Positions 17,316 through 25,773 of a DNA stretch of 64,000 nt are shown piece after piece (position 1 is the first letter of the stretch; each line of letters opens with the position of its first letter). Position numbers and translations under genes: made by a program. This DNA comes from Neptuniibacter halophilus (GTDB lineage Bacteria; Pseudomonadota; Gammaproteobacteria; Pseudomonadales; Balneatricaceae): assembly GCF_030295765.1 (NCBI RefSeq), contig NZ_AP027293.1:1-64000 (forward strand), given 5' to 3'. The notes beneath the pieces are model-generated. The model was not told the DNA's origin. It made no database searches and saw nothing but the letters and a program-made list of their open reading frames with translations.

Positions 17316-17696
17316 ATGATGAATTATGATTCTCCTTATCAGGCACTAAAAGAATCAGGAATTCGAGATTTGGTTAGAGAGTTTTACAGGATCATGGATA
17401 GCTCACCGAATTATGCTGAGTTGAGAGCTATGCATTCATCAGATCTGAGTGGTATTTCTGAAAATTTAGGTGACTATTTAGTTGGTTGGATGGGCGGTCC
17501 ACAAATTTATTTAGAGAAATATGGATCGGTATGCATGACAGGGCCGCATAAATCTTTTTCTATTGGTTCTAAAGAAAGGGACGCTTGGGTCTCGTGCATG
17601 TATGAAGCTATGGAATCTTTAGATCTCTGTGATGACGTAAAAATGATGTTAAAGGATCCAATATATCGCCTCGCCGATGCTGTGAAGAATAGATAA
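17316..17696 (+). CDS. Group II truncated haemoglobin
   Basis: A 126-residue group II (trHbO-type) truncated haemoglobin. Diagnostic segments: LVREFYRIMDSSPNYAELRAMH near the N-terminus, LGDYLVGWMGGPQIYLEKYG in the middle, and GPHKSFSIGSKERDAW containing the proximal haem-binding histidine, followed by the conserved Trp. It binds O2 or NO and may supply oxygen to, or protect, an oxygenase. It has a clear AAGGA ribosome-binding site and an operator shared with the Rieske oxygenase genes, which ties it to the phthalate cargo. A strong terminator follows at 17778. Confidence 0.9.
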   Translation: MMNYDSPYQALKESGIRDLVREFYRIMDSSPNYAELRAMHSSDLSGISENLGDYLVGWMGGPQIYLEKYGSVCMTGPHKSFSIGSKERDAWVSCMYEAMESLDLCDDVKMMLKDPIYRLADAVKNR

Positions 17697-17777
17697 GTCT
17701 CCATAATTTCCGAGCGATGGATTTATCTTAAGGCTATAAATCTCCTCGTGGAGCTGCTTTGTTGCAGCTTTTCTTTT

Positions 17778-17806
17778 AGCAGATATTTTATATCTGCTTT
17801 TTTTTG
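17778..17806 (+). terminator. Rho-independent terminator after globin gene
   Basis: AGCAGATAT (17778-17786), loop TTT, ATATCTGCT (17790-17798), then nine or more T. A perfect 9-bp stem with a T run, 82 bp after the globin stop. A smaller hairpin around AGCTGC/GCAGCT precedes it. Confidence 0.9.
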
Positions 17807-17829
17807 CTAAAAATAGTTTATATGATTAG

Positions 17830-19000
17830 GGAACAAGCGAATAAGTCCTTCAGCATGAGACAATCTCTGCTTTGATGTGCTGAGGACCATCCATGGACCA
17901 CCAACTCTCCTTCGCTGACTGCGAATTCACAAGTAAGCGCCGGCAAACACGCAAAGAAAAGTTTCTCAGCCGCATGGAGAAACTGATTCCTTGGCAGCGT
18001 CTGGAGTCAGTGATTGAGCCTCACTATCCAAAGGCTGGTAACGGCCGCAAGCCTTATCCATTACCAACCATGCTGCGTATCCACTGTATGCAACAGTGGT
18101 ATTGCATGAGCGACCCAGCCATGGAGGATGCACTCTATGAGATCGCCTCAATGCGTTTATTTGCAGGCCTGTCGCTGGATGGTGCGATACCTGATCACAC
18201 CACCATCATGAACTTCCGTCACCTGCTGGAACGGCATGGCTTGGCACGCAAGATCTTCAACGAAGTCAGCACCTGGTTGAGCGATGCTGGTGTACTTGTC
18301 AAAGAAGGAACGTTGCTAGATGCAACAATTATTGAAGCTCCTAGTTCCACCAAGAACAAAGCAGGTGAGCGTGATCCTGAGATGCATCAGACCAAGAAAG
18401 GCAATCAATGGCACTTCGGAATGAAAGCCCATATCGGTGTTGATGCCAGAACTGGGCTGACGCATAGCTTCACAACTACCGCCGCTAATGAACATGATCT
18501 CAACCAAGCTAGACACCTTCTGCATGGCAAAGAAGACTTTATTTTCGCCGACAGTGGTTACCGTGGCGCAGAGAGTCGTGAAGAACTTGAAAGTGTGGAG
18601 GCTGACTGGCACGTTGCAGAAATACCCAGCAAGGTCAAAGAGCTGAAGAAGCGTCCGCGAATCAACAAGGTTCGACTGAAAACTGAATATCTAAAAGCCA
18701 GTGTTCGAGCCAAGGTTGAGCATCCGTTCCGAATTATCAAATGTCAGTTCGGTTTTACCAAGGCCCGCTATCGCGGATTGATGAAGAACGATGGCAAGCT
18801 AGCAATGCTGTTCGCCTTAGCGAACATCGTACGTGTGGATCAGATGCAGCGGGCGTAGGATAAATCCGTCTGCATGCTGGGAAATCGGCATGCAGGCGGT
18901 AAGAAATAACCAGTAATCGCGCGCTTACGCCGCAAATACAACTTGATCGGGGGGATTACCGGGGAAATGAGCTAAAAAACGGGACTTAATCGTAGGTTCC
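17830..19000 (+). mobile_element. IS5-group insertion sequence, complete
   Basis: A 1171-bp complete element with terminal repeats starting GGAAC at both ends (GGAACAAGCGAATAAGTCC left; GGAACCTACGATTAAGTCC read inward from the right). TTAG is duplicated on both sides (17826-17829 and 19001-19004), the YTAR target of IS5. It landed exactly at the stop codon of the ABM-domain gene: removing the IS restores the same TAA, so that gene was left intact. Confidence 0.95.
17893..18858 (+). CDS. IS5-family transposase
   Basis: A 321-residue transposase closely resembling that of E. coli IS5 over its full length, from [22 protein letters not shown] to the basic C-terminus. DDE residues are in [14 protein letters not shown] (about residue 142), [11 protein letters not shown] (about residue 219) and the [10 protein letters not shown] block (about residue 280). 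No interruption; this is the only intact IS5 copy in the window and the probable parent of the truncated copy at 5606-6253. Confidence 0.95.
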   Translation: MDHQLSFADCEFTSKRRQTRKEKFLSRMEKLIPWQRLESVIEPHYPKAGNGRKPYPLPTMLRIHCMQQWYCMSDPAMEDALYEIASMRLFAGLSLDGAIPDHTTIMNFRHLLERHGLARKIFNEVSTWLSDAGVLVKEGTLLDATIIEAPSSTKNKAGERDPEMHQTKKGNQWHFGMKAHIGVDARTGLTHSFTTTAANEHDLNQARHLLHGKEDFIFADSGYRGAESREELESVEADWHVAEIPSKVKELKKRPRINKVRLKTEYLKASVRAKVEHPFRIIKCQFGFTKARYRGLMKNDGKLAMLFALANIVRVDQMQRA

Positions 19001-19585
19001 TTAGTTTGAGATTAACCATTTGTGTAATTTCTTTGTGAGCCAAGGTGCGATTAGAGCCGTTGTTATCCCAGTAAGAATTGTGGCGACTAACAATAGACCT
19101 ATGGGTTCGGCTACTTTCGACGTAATCGGCTTTAGTAGATAGATTAATACGATAAGGGCAGGGTAAACAGCGATTAAGCTAACAATCCATCGTTTCCATA
19201 AGCTTGGAAGTTTCGGAGGAGATGGAAGGTTAACAACAGGCTCAAACCAAATATTCGAACCATAAGCTTGTTGTCTGGCTACGTCGAGTACGGATAGTGT
19301 TTCAATAGGATCAAGTACGGCCTTCCTGTCTGGAGAAAGCTTCCAGGCTTCTAGATCATCTTTACTTGTAAACCTCGCAATACAAAATATATCGATACCC
19401 TGACCATCATCTCGACGCACTATGTCAATCGACTCAAATCCGGCATGGTCTTCCAATAATAGATTCAATTTCGAAATATGAGATGCAAACCTCTCGACGT
19501 CTGAATAATTAATTCGTAGAGAAACTAAATAGGATGCTGAATGGACAGTGTTGTGCCCTGCATCGAGTAAGTTATCATCGTTCAT
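19001..19585 (-). CDS. Membrane-anchored antibiotic-biosynthesis-monooxygenase (ABM) domain protein
   Basis: A 194-residue protein: an N-terminal dimeric alpha/beta-barrel ABM-type domain (about residues 15-110, with FASHISKLNLLLEDHAGFESIDI and FCIARFTSKDDLEAWKLSPDR) followed by two hydrophobic segments (about residues 130-150 and 158-180) that should anchor it in the inner membrane. This matches the COG3224-type layout. The ABM fold appears in cofactor-free monooxygenases and in haem or quinone-handling proteins. It follows the phthalate decarboxylase on the same strand but after a terminator, so it has its own promoter or depends on read-through. Function in this cluster unknown. Confidence 0.8.
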   Translation of the reverse strand: MNDDNLLDAGHNTVHSASYLVSLRINYSDVERFASHISKLNLLLEDHAGFESIDIVRRDDGQGIDIFCIARFTSKDDLEAWKLSPDRKAVLDPIETLSVLDVARQQAYGSNIWFEPVVNLPSPPKLPSLWKRWIVSLIAVYPALIVLIYLLKPITSKVAEPIGLLLVATILTGITTALIAPWLTKKLHKWLISN

Positions 19586-19630
19586 GTATTGAATGTCTCT
19601 ATATTGTGATGGTTAGGTAATCGGCAAAAA

Positions 19631-19657
19631 AACCAGCGAGGAATATCCTGGCTGGTT
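19631..19657 (-). terminator. Terminator after dihydroxyphthalate decarboxylase gene
   Basis: On the minus strand AACCAGC (19657-19651), a 13-base loop, and GCTGGTT (19637-19631) are followed by T residues. It ends the reductase-dehydrogenase-decarboxylase operon 31 bases after the last stop codon. Confidence 0.75.
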
Positions 19658-19687
19658 TTGCATCTATTCGTTTATAACTTAACAGAT

Positions 19688-20674
19688 CTACAGAGAATAG
19701 ACCTCAGTTGTTGCTGGGTGAAACAGCTCTTCTACGGAAAGATGTCTTGAACTTAGCCCTTGTTCGTAGTGGTTACGCAGGAAGTATTCTAACGTTTTGA
19801 CGTTCGGTGCAACCCCGTATGACCAAAGATCCTTCGACATTTGTTGCGTTACGCCCAAAACATCTTCGACAAATGGCATTGTCACCTTAGTCGCTGACGT
19901 ATCCGATAGGGCATCAAGTGCCATCGTTTTAGCTTCTGTAAAGGCCTTGAGCAACGCGCCCGGCAACCAGGGGTGCTGCTCGGCTAGGCTACGACGCACA
20001 CCTAGAACGTGCATGATTGGGAACAACCCAGTGTCTTGATGCCATTGGCGTGCCGCAGAAAAACCATCTTGCCATAGGCGACGGATCTGAGGGTGGCCTT
20101 CGTGGTAACAACGTGGCCATCTAGGGCCGATGAAACCATCAATTTCTCCATCGATTAACATCTGGTTTAGGGTAGCGCCTTCAGTAGCGTTCTCGATAGT
20201 TACGTTGTCTGGTAGATCAAGTTTGATTTTCTCAGGGCGGCCAGGTTTGTCCATTCCCCCGCGTACCCACGTAATCTGATCAGGGGTCACACCTGCATCT
20301 GCAAGGATTGCTCTAACCCATACGTTTGCTGTCAGTTGGTATTCCGCGATGCCTATTCGGCGGCCTTTGAGATCTTGAGGTGTTTCTATTCCTCTATCCG
20401 CACGAATATAAACAGAGGAGTGGCGGAATGCACGGCTAAGGAAAACAGGAATTGCGATGTATGGAGGATTCTCTCGAGTCAACGAAACGCAATATGAACT
20501 CAATGATATTTCTGAAATATCACATGTCTTGTGGCGAAATGCGTTGAAGAACATCTCTTCTGGAGATTGAAGAAAAGTGATCGGATCGACGCCATCGATC
20601 TGTACCCGTCCATCATGAATAGGGCGAGTACGATCATAATCACCCATCGCTAGGGAAAGTTGGAGCTTAGACAT
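19688..20674 (-). CDS. pht5: 4,5-dihydroxyphthalate decarboxylase
   Basis: A 328-residue protein of the 4,5-dihydroxyphthalate decarboxylase family (Pht5/OphC), which has a periplasmic-binding-protein-like fold but acts in the cytoplasm; no signal peptide is present. Characteristic stretches are LSLAMGDYDRTRPIHDGRVQ at the N-terminus, FFNAFRHKTCDISEISLSSY, and DGFIGPRWPRCY. It would remove CO2 from 4,5-dihydroxyphthalate to give protocatechuate, the last step of this local pathway. Four bases separate it from the upstream dehydrogenase gene, and AAGGA precedes its ATG. Protocatechuate ring cleavage genes are not in the window and are probably chromosomal. Confidence 0.9.
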   Translation of the reverse strand: MSKLQLSLAMGDYDRTRPIHDGRVQIDGVDPITFLQSPEEMFFNAFRHKTCDISEISLSSYCVSLTRENPPYIAIPVFLSRAFRHSSVYIRADRGIETPQDLKGRRIGIAEYQLTANVWVRAILADAGVTPDQITWVRGGMDKPGRPEKIKLDLPDNVTIENATEGATLNQMLIDGEIDGFIGPRWPRCYHEGHPQIRRLWQDGFSAARQWHQDTGLFPIMHVLGVRRSLAEQHPWLPGALLKAFTEAKTMALDALSDTSATKVTMPFVEDVLGVTQQMSKDLWSYGVAPNVKTLEYFLRNHYEQGLSSRHLSVEELFHPATTEVYSL

Positions 20675-20677
20675 TTT

Positions 20678-21841
20678 TTATCCTTCTTGGTAATTAAGTG
20701 TGACTGTGTCACCCGTTTCGCTACTGGTAAGTAGTGCATGACAGATTTCGAGTGAAGCTCGGCCCCATTTGCCATCCTGCAATGGAGTCGTTTGTTCGCG
20801 AAGTGCGGCATAAAGTGTGTCAAATACTTCTGCTCGGGCGGTTCTAAAAGGTGCAGGGTAGAATTTGGGTCCATTCGTATCGGTAATTTCCACTCCGTTC
20901 GGCGTCAGGCGAAGGTCTCCGTGGTCGCCGAATACGAAAACCTGACCAAAGTGCTCGTGAGTTTCAGCCTGAGGGCAGGTATCGAGTGATGAAAAGCCGC
21001 GTGATGACTTAAACTCTGATTCGTCCTGGACGGATTCCAGTATTTTGCGGGAGCTCTTGAATTCCTCTGACTTGGGTATGCCTAATTCAGTAGTGTTCTC
21101 CATTAGCCGGTCGCCATCAAAATGAGCGTAGCCCGAGTACGTCAGGCTGGCATAGACACCTTCGCAGAAATCAATCAGCATGCTGTAGGCGCCCTCGGTC
21201 GGCCGGTCAGCATCCCAGGCTCCACCCGTTCTGGCGGTAACACGCTGAGCGGGAACACCAGCGAGTCGGCGGACGAGATCGACTTGATGGACGGCTTGAC
21301 TAAACACTACACCTCCACCTAAGTCAGTCGAAAGCTCCGCCGCTGTTCTTGGGCGATATAAAAAGTCGGTTGCATAGAGCGCATGTATCATCTTTACGCG
21401 CCCAATCCTACCTTCCGCGATTAAAGCTTCCGCGAGCTTAACCGGACCATCAAAGCTGTGGCTAGGACCAACAATGATCTGTACTCCCGCCTTTTTTGCC
21501 GCTTCAATTAGCGATGACGCATCTTCTAATGAGACAGTCATCGGCTTTTCGATAAGGACGGATTTACCGGAGTTTATAGCGGCTAAAGCATGTTCTTTAT
21601 GTAATCCATGAGGCGTGGATACATAGACCACTTCCACGTCAGGGTCTGTTACTAGGTCGCTAACATCGGCATAGGTCTTCGCACCAAAAGTTTTTTCAAA
21701 TGACCTCCTGTGCTCGGAATTTGGCTCCGCGCCAGCAACTAAGGTAACTCCTGGGTGTGCATGGATAGCGGGGGCCGATAGCGCAAAGGCTCTCCCTAAA
21801 CCCGCTACGCCTAGGCGTATGGGATTAGATATCGAGGACAA
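20678..21841 (-). CDS. pht4: 4,5-dihydro-4,5-dihydroxyphthalate dehydrogenase (Gfo/Idh/MocA family)
   Basis: A Gfo/Idh/MocA-family NAD(P)-dependent dehydrogenase of about 387 residues. The N-terminal Rossmann motif is IRLGVAGLGRAFALSAP, followed by VVYVSTPHGLHKEHALAAINSGKSVLIEKPMT with the family EKP motif. In the phthalate pathway Pht4/OphB oxidises the cis-dihydrodiol made by the oxygenase. The frame is open to a GTG at 21868. I prefer the TTG at 21841 because AGGTGATC, a good ribosome-binding site, sits just before it. In either case the gene overlaps the end of the reductase gene, indicating translational coupling. Confidence 0.88.
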   Translation of the reverse strand: MSSISNPIRLGVAGLGRAFALSAPAIHAHPGVTLVAGAEPNSEHRRSFEKTFGAKTYADVSDLVTDPDVEVVYVSTPHGLHKEHALAAINSGKSVLIEKPMTVSLEDASSLIEAAKKAGVQIIVGPSHSFDGPVKLAEALIAEGRIGRVKMIHALYATDFLYRPRTAAELSTDLGGGVVFSQAVHQVDLVRRLAGVPAQRVTARTGGAWDADRPTEGAYSMLIDFCEGVYASLTYSGYAHFDGDRLMENTTELGIPKSEEFKSSRKILESVQDESEFKSSRGFSSLDTCPQAETHEHFGQVFVFGDHGDLRLTPNGVEITDTNGPKFYPAPFRTARAEVFDTLYAALREQTTPLQDGKWGRASLEICHALLTSSETGDTVTLNYQEG

Positions 21842-22754
21842 GGTGATCACCTTTCGCTCGGGATACACACAACATTATTGTGTCGGACTTCTCGTCATCC
21901 ATTAAAGCTAAGTCACGGTGATCCACTTCGCCTTCCGTATATTTACATTTGCAGGTGCCACAAGTGCCGGTTTCACAAGAGCTGGAAAAATCGTGTCCGT
22001 TAGCGCGCAGAGCTTCCAGTATGGTGTGATCTGCGGGTACAGTTATCGTTTCACCTGATTTGGCGAGTTCGATGGTGAATTCGGTATCGCTATCTCGAAT
22101 GATTTCTACGGGCATGAACTCCTCAAAGTGAACTCGGCCATCAGGCCAATGTCCCGTACCGCCTTTCACTTCTTCCATTAGAGAGGTTGGGCCGCAGCAA
22201 TAGATATGCTCCTGCGTTGGCGTCATCAGCAGATCCCAAAAATCGAAAACATCCGCACCATCGCCTGCGCTATAGTGGATGGTGATTGCATCTCCGCAAA
22301 GTTTCTGAAGCTCATCAGCGTATGCTGCTTTTTCATAGCTGCGAGCTAAATAAACTACTCGGAATTTTCTGCCTTCTGCTTTTAGTTGTTGTGCCATAGA
22401 GTAAATCGGTGTGATACCTATGCCGCCACCGATTAACAAAGCATCGTGCTTCGGACCGAGAGGAAACTCATTTTCAGAGGTTTCTACATCCAGAACCGTC
22501 GATACTGTTGCCTGCTCATGCATCGACTTTGAACCACCACGAGAATTGGGCTCTTTTTTGATCGCAACAGTGTAAGCGCCTAGGCTGTCACCAGAATAAA
22601 CCAATGAATAATAACGATGAGCTCCAGAGGGCGTGGTTATAGAAATATGTGAACCAGGTTCTGCTGGCGGCAACGGTTGACCATCAATTGGAGTTAGGAT
22701 GAATTCTTCAATTTCTGGCGTAAGGGTGCGCCGAGCGGTCACTTGCAGTTTCAT
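21825..22754 (-). CDS. pht2: Phthalate dioxygenase reductase (FMN / plant-type 2Fe-2S)
   Basis: A 309-residue oxidoreductase with the phthalate dioxygenase reductase layout: an FMN-binding beta-barrel (HRYYSLVYSGDSLGAYTVAIKKEPNSRGGSKSMH), an NADH-binding domain (ALLIGGGIGITPIYSMAQQL) and a C-terminal plant-type [2Fe-2S] domain with cysteines in SSCETGTCGTCKC and a fourth in IMLCVSRA. It passes electrons from NADH to the Rieske oxygenase encoded divergently at 23079. I chose the ATG at 22754 because GAGAGAAG lies in front of it. First gene of the three-gene leftward operon. Confidence 0.92.
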   Translation of the reverse strand: MKLQVTARRTLTPEIEEFILTPIDGQPLPPAEPGSHISITTPSGAHRYYSLVYSGDSLGAYTVAIKKEPNSRGGSKSMHEQATVSTVLDVETSENEFPLGPKHDALLIGGGIGITPIYSMAQQLKAEGRKFRVVYLARSYEKAAYADELQKLCGDAITIHYSAGDGADVFDFWDLLMTPTQEHIYCCGPTSLMEEVKGGTGHWPDGRVHFEEFMPVEIIRDSDTEFTIELAKSGETITVPADHTILEALRANGHDFSSSCETGTCGTCKCKYTEGEVDHRDLALMDDEKSDTIMLCVSRAKGDHLVLDI

Positions 22755-22834
22755 TTTTCTTCTCTCTAGGTATCGCAATATATGGATAGGGTGTCATCAA
22801 TCTTTAAATCAGGATGTATATGACTTGGATCAAT

Positions 22835-22881
22835 ATTAGCAATCTAATAATTTTCAGTCAATAAAAAATTAGATTGCTAAT
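22835..22881. promoter_or_regulatory. Cargo operator copies 3 and 4 (divergent oxygenase/reductase promoter)
   Basis: ATTAGCAATCTAAT at 22835-22848 and its exact reverse complement at 22868-22881, separated by 19 bases, in the 324-bp gap between the divergent reductase and oxygenase genes. A degenerate third site, ATTAGATATCTATT, is at 22899-22912. Each 14-mer itself has TTAG-N4-CTAA symmetry. The rest of the gap (22913-23078) has no gene. Confidence 0.75.
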
Positions 22882-23078
22882 TATGTTGACTGCTGGAAAT
22901 TAGATATCTATTATTTGTTCCACTGAGGTAATCGAACATGAGACCGGTTTTCTGATAATGCCTCATAGACATATCTCGTCGAGTCGTCGAAAAGAAACGT
23001 GATTACAGATTTGGCTGACAAACTGCGAAGTAAGGTGTTTGCAGCCATGTAAAATAAAATAAAACGGAGAAAGGCACG

Positions 23079-24359
23079 ATGCTTACACCACAAGAAAATG
23101 AATTGTTAACTCATGTTATGCCAACCGACCCGATGGGTAAGCTTATGCGCCAGCATTGGACGCCGGTTTGTTTGCTCGAAGAAATTAAAGAGTGCGATGG
23201 CACTCCAGTATTGGTTGAAGCTTTGGGTTCTCGGTATGTAGCATTCCGCGATACCGAAGGTCGAGTAGGATTGTTGGATGAACTTTGTCCCCACCGCTTG
23301 GCGTCTTTGGTGTTCGGTCGCAATGAAGACTGTGGTATCCGCTGCCTGTATCACGGCTGGAAGTTTGATGTGGAAGGTAACGCTGTGGCCATGGCTTCAG
23401 AACCACCAGAAGCAGAAAAGTCTATGTGCTCTAACGTGAAGCACAAAGCTTATAAAACAGTTGAGTGGGGCGGTTTCCTTTGGGCATGGCTGGGTGAAGG
23501 CGATGCCCCGGAATTTAAAAAGCCAGCATTTGCACCTAATAAAGATGTACAGGTCTCTATCCTCAAAATTCGTCTGCCATGTAACTGGGCTCAAGTTCTG
23601 GAAGGTCAGATTGACTCAGCTCACTCTTCATCATTGCACTCTTCGGACATGGTCCCTGCAAAAGTTGAGAGTGCGGCTGCGGATGATCAAGGTTGGTACC
23701 GTCCATCAACTGATAAGTCCCCGCGTATGCAGTCTGCTAAAACTGATTATGGATTTCATTACGCTGCTATTCGTCGTCCTATCGCTAACGCTGCAACCCA
23801 TGACTACATTCGTATCACTCAGTATGTCGCGCCTTACTACGCGTTGATTCCACCTAACACTTCATACAATGTTGCAGCGGTCATCGTTCCGATCGACAAT
23901 GAAAACTGTAACTTCCACTTTATCGCATGGGGTAATCCTGAAACTACACCAGATACGACTGCTTGGCGTAAATTCGCTCGTGCAGTACCGGGTGAAGATG
24001 TCGATCCAATCACTTGGGCTACTGTAGGTACTATGGAAAACCGTTTCCGTCAGGATCGTACAAAAATGAAAGAGGGTGATTTTACTGGTATTGCGGGCAT
24101 ACCAAACCAAGATATCGCGATGTGGGTATCGATGGGTAAAATTGTTAACCGTACCGATGATATTCTTGGTTCTTCTGATTTAGCGATTGTGGAATTCCGT
24201 CGCACTATGGTAGAAGCTGCTCAGAAAGTTGCTGATGGTGAACCTGCTATCGGTAGTGCACCATCAATTCTTCAATCGTCAATTGCTTCTTTCCAAGGAG
24301 TTGTACCAAAAGAATCGGATTGGCGCGAACTTTGGAAAGAAAACGTAGTGGCTGGATAA
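23079..24359 (+). CDS. pht3: Phthalate 4,5-dioxygenase, Rieske oxygenase subunit
   Basis: A 426-residue Rieske non-haem iron oxygenase. The [2Fe-2S] ligands are C-x-H (ELCPHRLASLVFG) and C-x2-H (CLYHGWKF) at about residues 71-92. The mononuclear iron histidines are in QIDSAHSSSLHSSD (about residues 181-190). Overall similarity is to the single-component phthalate dioxygenase type (Pht3/OphA2). Together with the adjacent reductase, dehydrogenase and decarboxylase genes this specifies conversion of phthalate to protocatechuate. GGAGAAAGG precedes the ATG. A terminator follows at 24406. Related Rieske enzymes act on other aromatic acids, so exact substrate range remains inferred. Confidence 0.9.
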   Translation: MLTPQENELLTHVMPTDPMGKLMRQHWTPVCLLEEIKECDGTPVLVEALGSRYVAFRDTEGRVGLLDELCPHRLASLVFGRNEDCGIRCLYHGWKFDVEGNAVAMASEPPEAEKSMCSNVKHKAYKTVEWGGFLWAWLGEGDAPEFKKPAFAPNKDVQVSILKIRLPCNWAQVLEGQIDSAHSSSLHSSDMVPAKVESAAADDQGWYRPSTDKSPRMQSAKTDYGFHYAAIRRPIANAATHDYIRITQYVAPYYALIPPNTSYNVAAVIVPIDNENCNFHFIAWGNPETTPDTTAWRKFARAVPGEDVDPITWATVGTMENRFRQDRTKMKEGDFTGIAGIPNQDIAMWVSMGKIVNRTDDILGSSDLAIVEFRRTMVEAAQKVADGEPAIGSAPSILQSSIASFQGVVPKESDWRELWKENVVAG

Positions 24360-24405
24360 ACACTAAAGAGGTTGGCTTCCTTAAGGATTTTTAGAAGTGC
24401 CAAAT

Positions 24406-24441
24406 GCCCCAGTATGAGTAAAGTCTTGTGCTGGGGTTTTT
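24406..24441 (+). terminator. Terminator after oxygenase gene
   Basis: CCCCAG (24407-24412) and CTGGGG (24431-24436) form a stem followed by TTTTT. It sits 47 bp after the oxygenase stop and directly before the IS256 copy 2 insertion point. Confidence 0.75.
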
Positions 24442-24447
24442 GCTTTC
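24440..24447. repeat. 8-bp IS256 target duplication, displaced half
   Basis: TTGCTTTC immediately left of IS256 copy 2, identical to the octamer immediately right of copy 1 (7561-7568). The outer flanks of the two copies do not match each other or this sequence. Confidence 0.8.
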
Positions 24448-25754
24448 GAGAGTGTAAAAAAATCTGTGTAAGTGGCATTCTTACCACCGTGTTGAAAGGA
24501 CAGCAGAATGCCAATATCAGACGAGCTTATTGCTCAACTTCTTGAGGGCTGCTCAAGCCCTGATGACATCCTCGGCGAGGATGGTCTTCTTAAACAACTG
24601 ACCAAAAAGGTTGCGGAACGCGTCCTGGACGTCGAGATGAATGAGCATCTCGGTTATGCCAAAAATGAGCCTTCAGGCAAAAACTCGGGTAATTCACGCA
24701 ACGGTAAAAGCCGTAAGTCGGTTCGCAGCATCCACGGTGATATAGAGCTGGAAGTGCCTCGTGATCGTAACGGTACGTTCGAGCCGATGTTGGTTCGTAA
24801 AGGTGAGAAACAACTCAACGGTTTCGATGATCGTATTATCTCCTTCTACGCTCGCGGCATGACGACTCGAGATATTCAAGCACATTTCCAGGACACCTAT
24901 GGTGTTGAGGTTTCTCCAACCTTTATCTCTCAGGTTACCAATGCCGTGATGGATGAGGTTACTGCCTGGCAAAGCCGCCCGCTGGATAGTATTTATCCGA
25001 TTGTCTATCTGGATGCCCTGGTAGTGCGCAGCCGCGATAGCGGCGCAGTACAAAACAAACACGTTTATCTGGCGCTGGGTATCAACCTTGATGGCGAAAA
25101 GGAGCTGCTGGGTTTATGGATGGCGCAGACTGAGGGTGCTAAATTCTGGCTATCTGTAGTGACCGAACTGAAGAATCGAGGCTTACAGGACATCCTGATC
25201 GCCTGCGTTGATGGTCTGAAAGGCTTTCCTGAAGCAATAGAAGCTGTCTATCCTCAGACTCAGATCCAGCTTTGCATCGTTCATCAGGTGCGCCACTCGC
25301 TGCGCTATGTGAGCTGGAAACAGCGGAAGGAGGTTGCTGCTGATCTGCGTAATATTTATGCCGCATCTACGCTTGATGCAGCTGAGAGGGCCTTGGATGA
25401 GTTTGCGGTGAAGTGGGGCGATGAACACCCAACCATCAGCCGATCCTGGCGAGCAAACTGGGAACGCCTGAGCGTATTCTTTGACTACCCACCGCAGATC
25501 CGCAAGGTCATCTACACAACCAATGCCATCGAGTCAGTGAATGCGTCTCTGAGAAAGGTAACCAAAACTCGGCGATCATTCCCGAATGATAAGTCAGTGA
25601 TGAAAATTCTGTATCTGGCCTTGCACCAAATCGCTAAGAAGTGGACTATGCCAATACGGGATTGGAAACAGGCGATGAGCCAATTTATGATCCTGTTCAG
25701 TGACAGAATATCACTGTGATAAACCGTCACTTACACAGAAGAATTTACAGTCTC
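24448..25754 (+). mobile_element. IS256-family insertion sequence, copy 2
   Basis: A 1307-bp element, same length, ends and orientation as copy 1 at 6254-7560. The right flank TAATGACC is plasmid backbone and does not match the left flank, so this copy lacks its own target duplication. It marks the right border of the catabolic cargo. Confidence 0.93.
24508..25719 (+). CDS. IS256-family (mutator-type) transposase
   Basis: A 403-residue protein identical to that of copy 1 (6314-7525), with the same catalytic blocks ([25 protein letters not shown]). Both copies are intact, so either could act on the bracketed segment, and their identity makes homologous recombination between them possible. Confidence 0.95.
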   Translation: MPISDELIAQLLEGCSSPDDILGEDGLLKQLTKKVAERVLDVEMNEHLGYAKNEPSGKNSGNSRNGKSRKSVRSIHGDIELEVPRDRNGTFEPMLVRKGEKQLNGFDDRIISFYARGMTTRDIQAHFQDTYGVEVSPTFISQVTNAVMDEVTAWQSRPLDSIYPIVYLDALVVRSRDSGAVQNKHVYLALGINLDGEKELLGLWMAQTEGAKFWLSVVTELKNRGLQDILIACVDGLKGFPEAIEAVYPQTQIQLCIVHQVRHSLRYVSWKQRKEVAADLRNIYAASTLDAAERALDEFAVKWGDEHPTISRSWRANWERLSVFFDYPPQIRKVIYTTNAIESVNASLRKVTKTRRSFPNDKSVMKILYLALHQIAKKWTMPIRDWKQAMSQFMILFSDRISL

Positions 25755-25773
25755 TAATGACCTTCTAAGTAGG

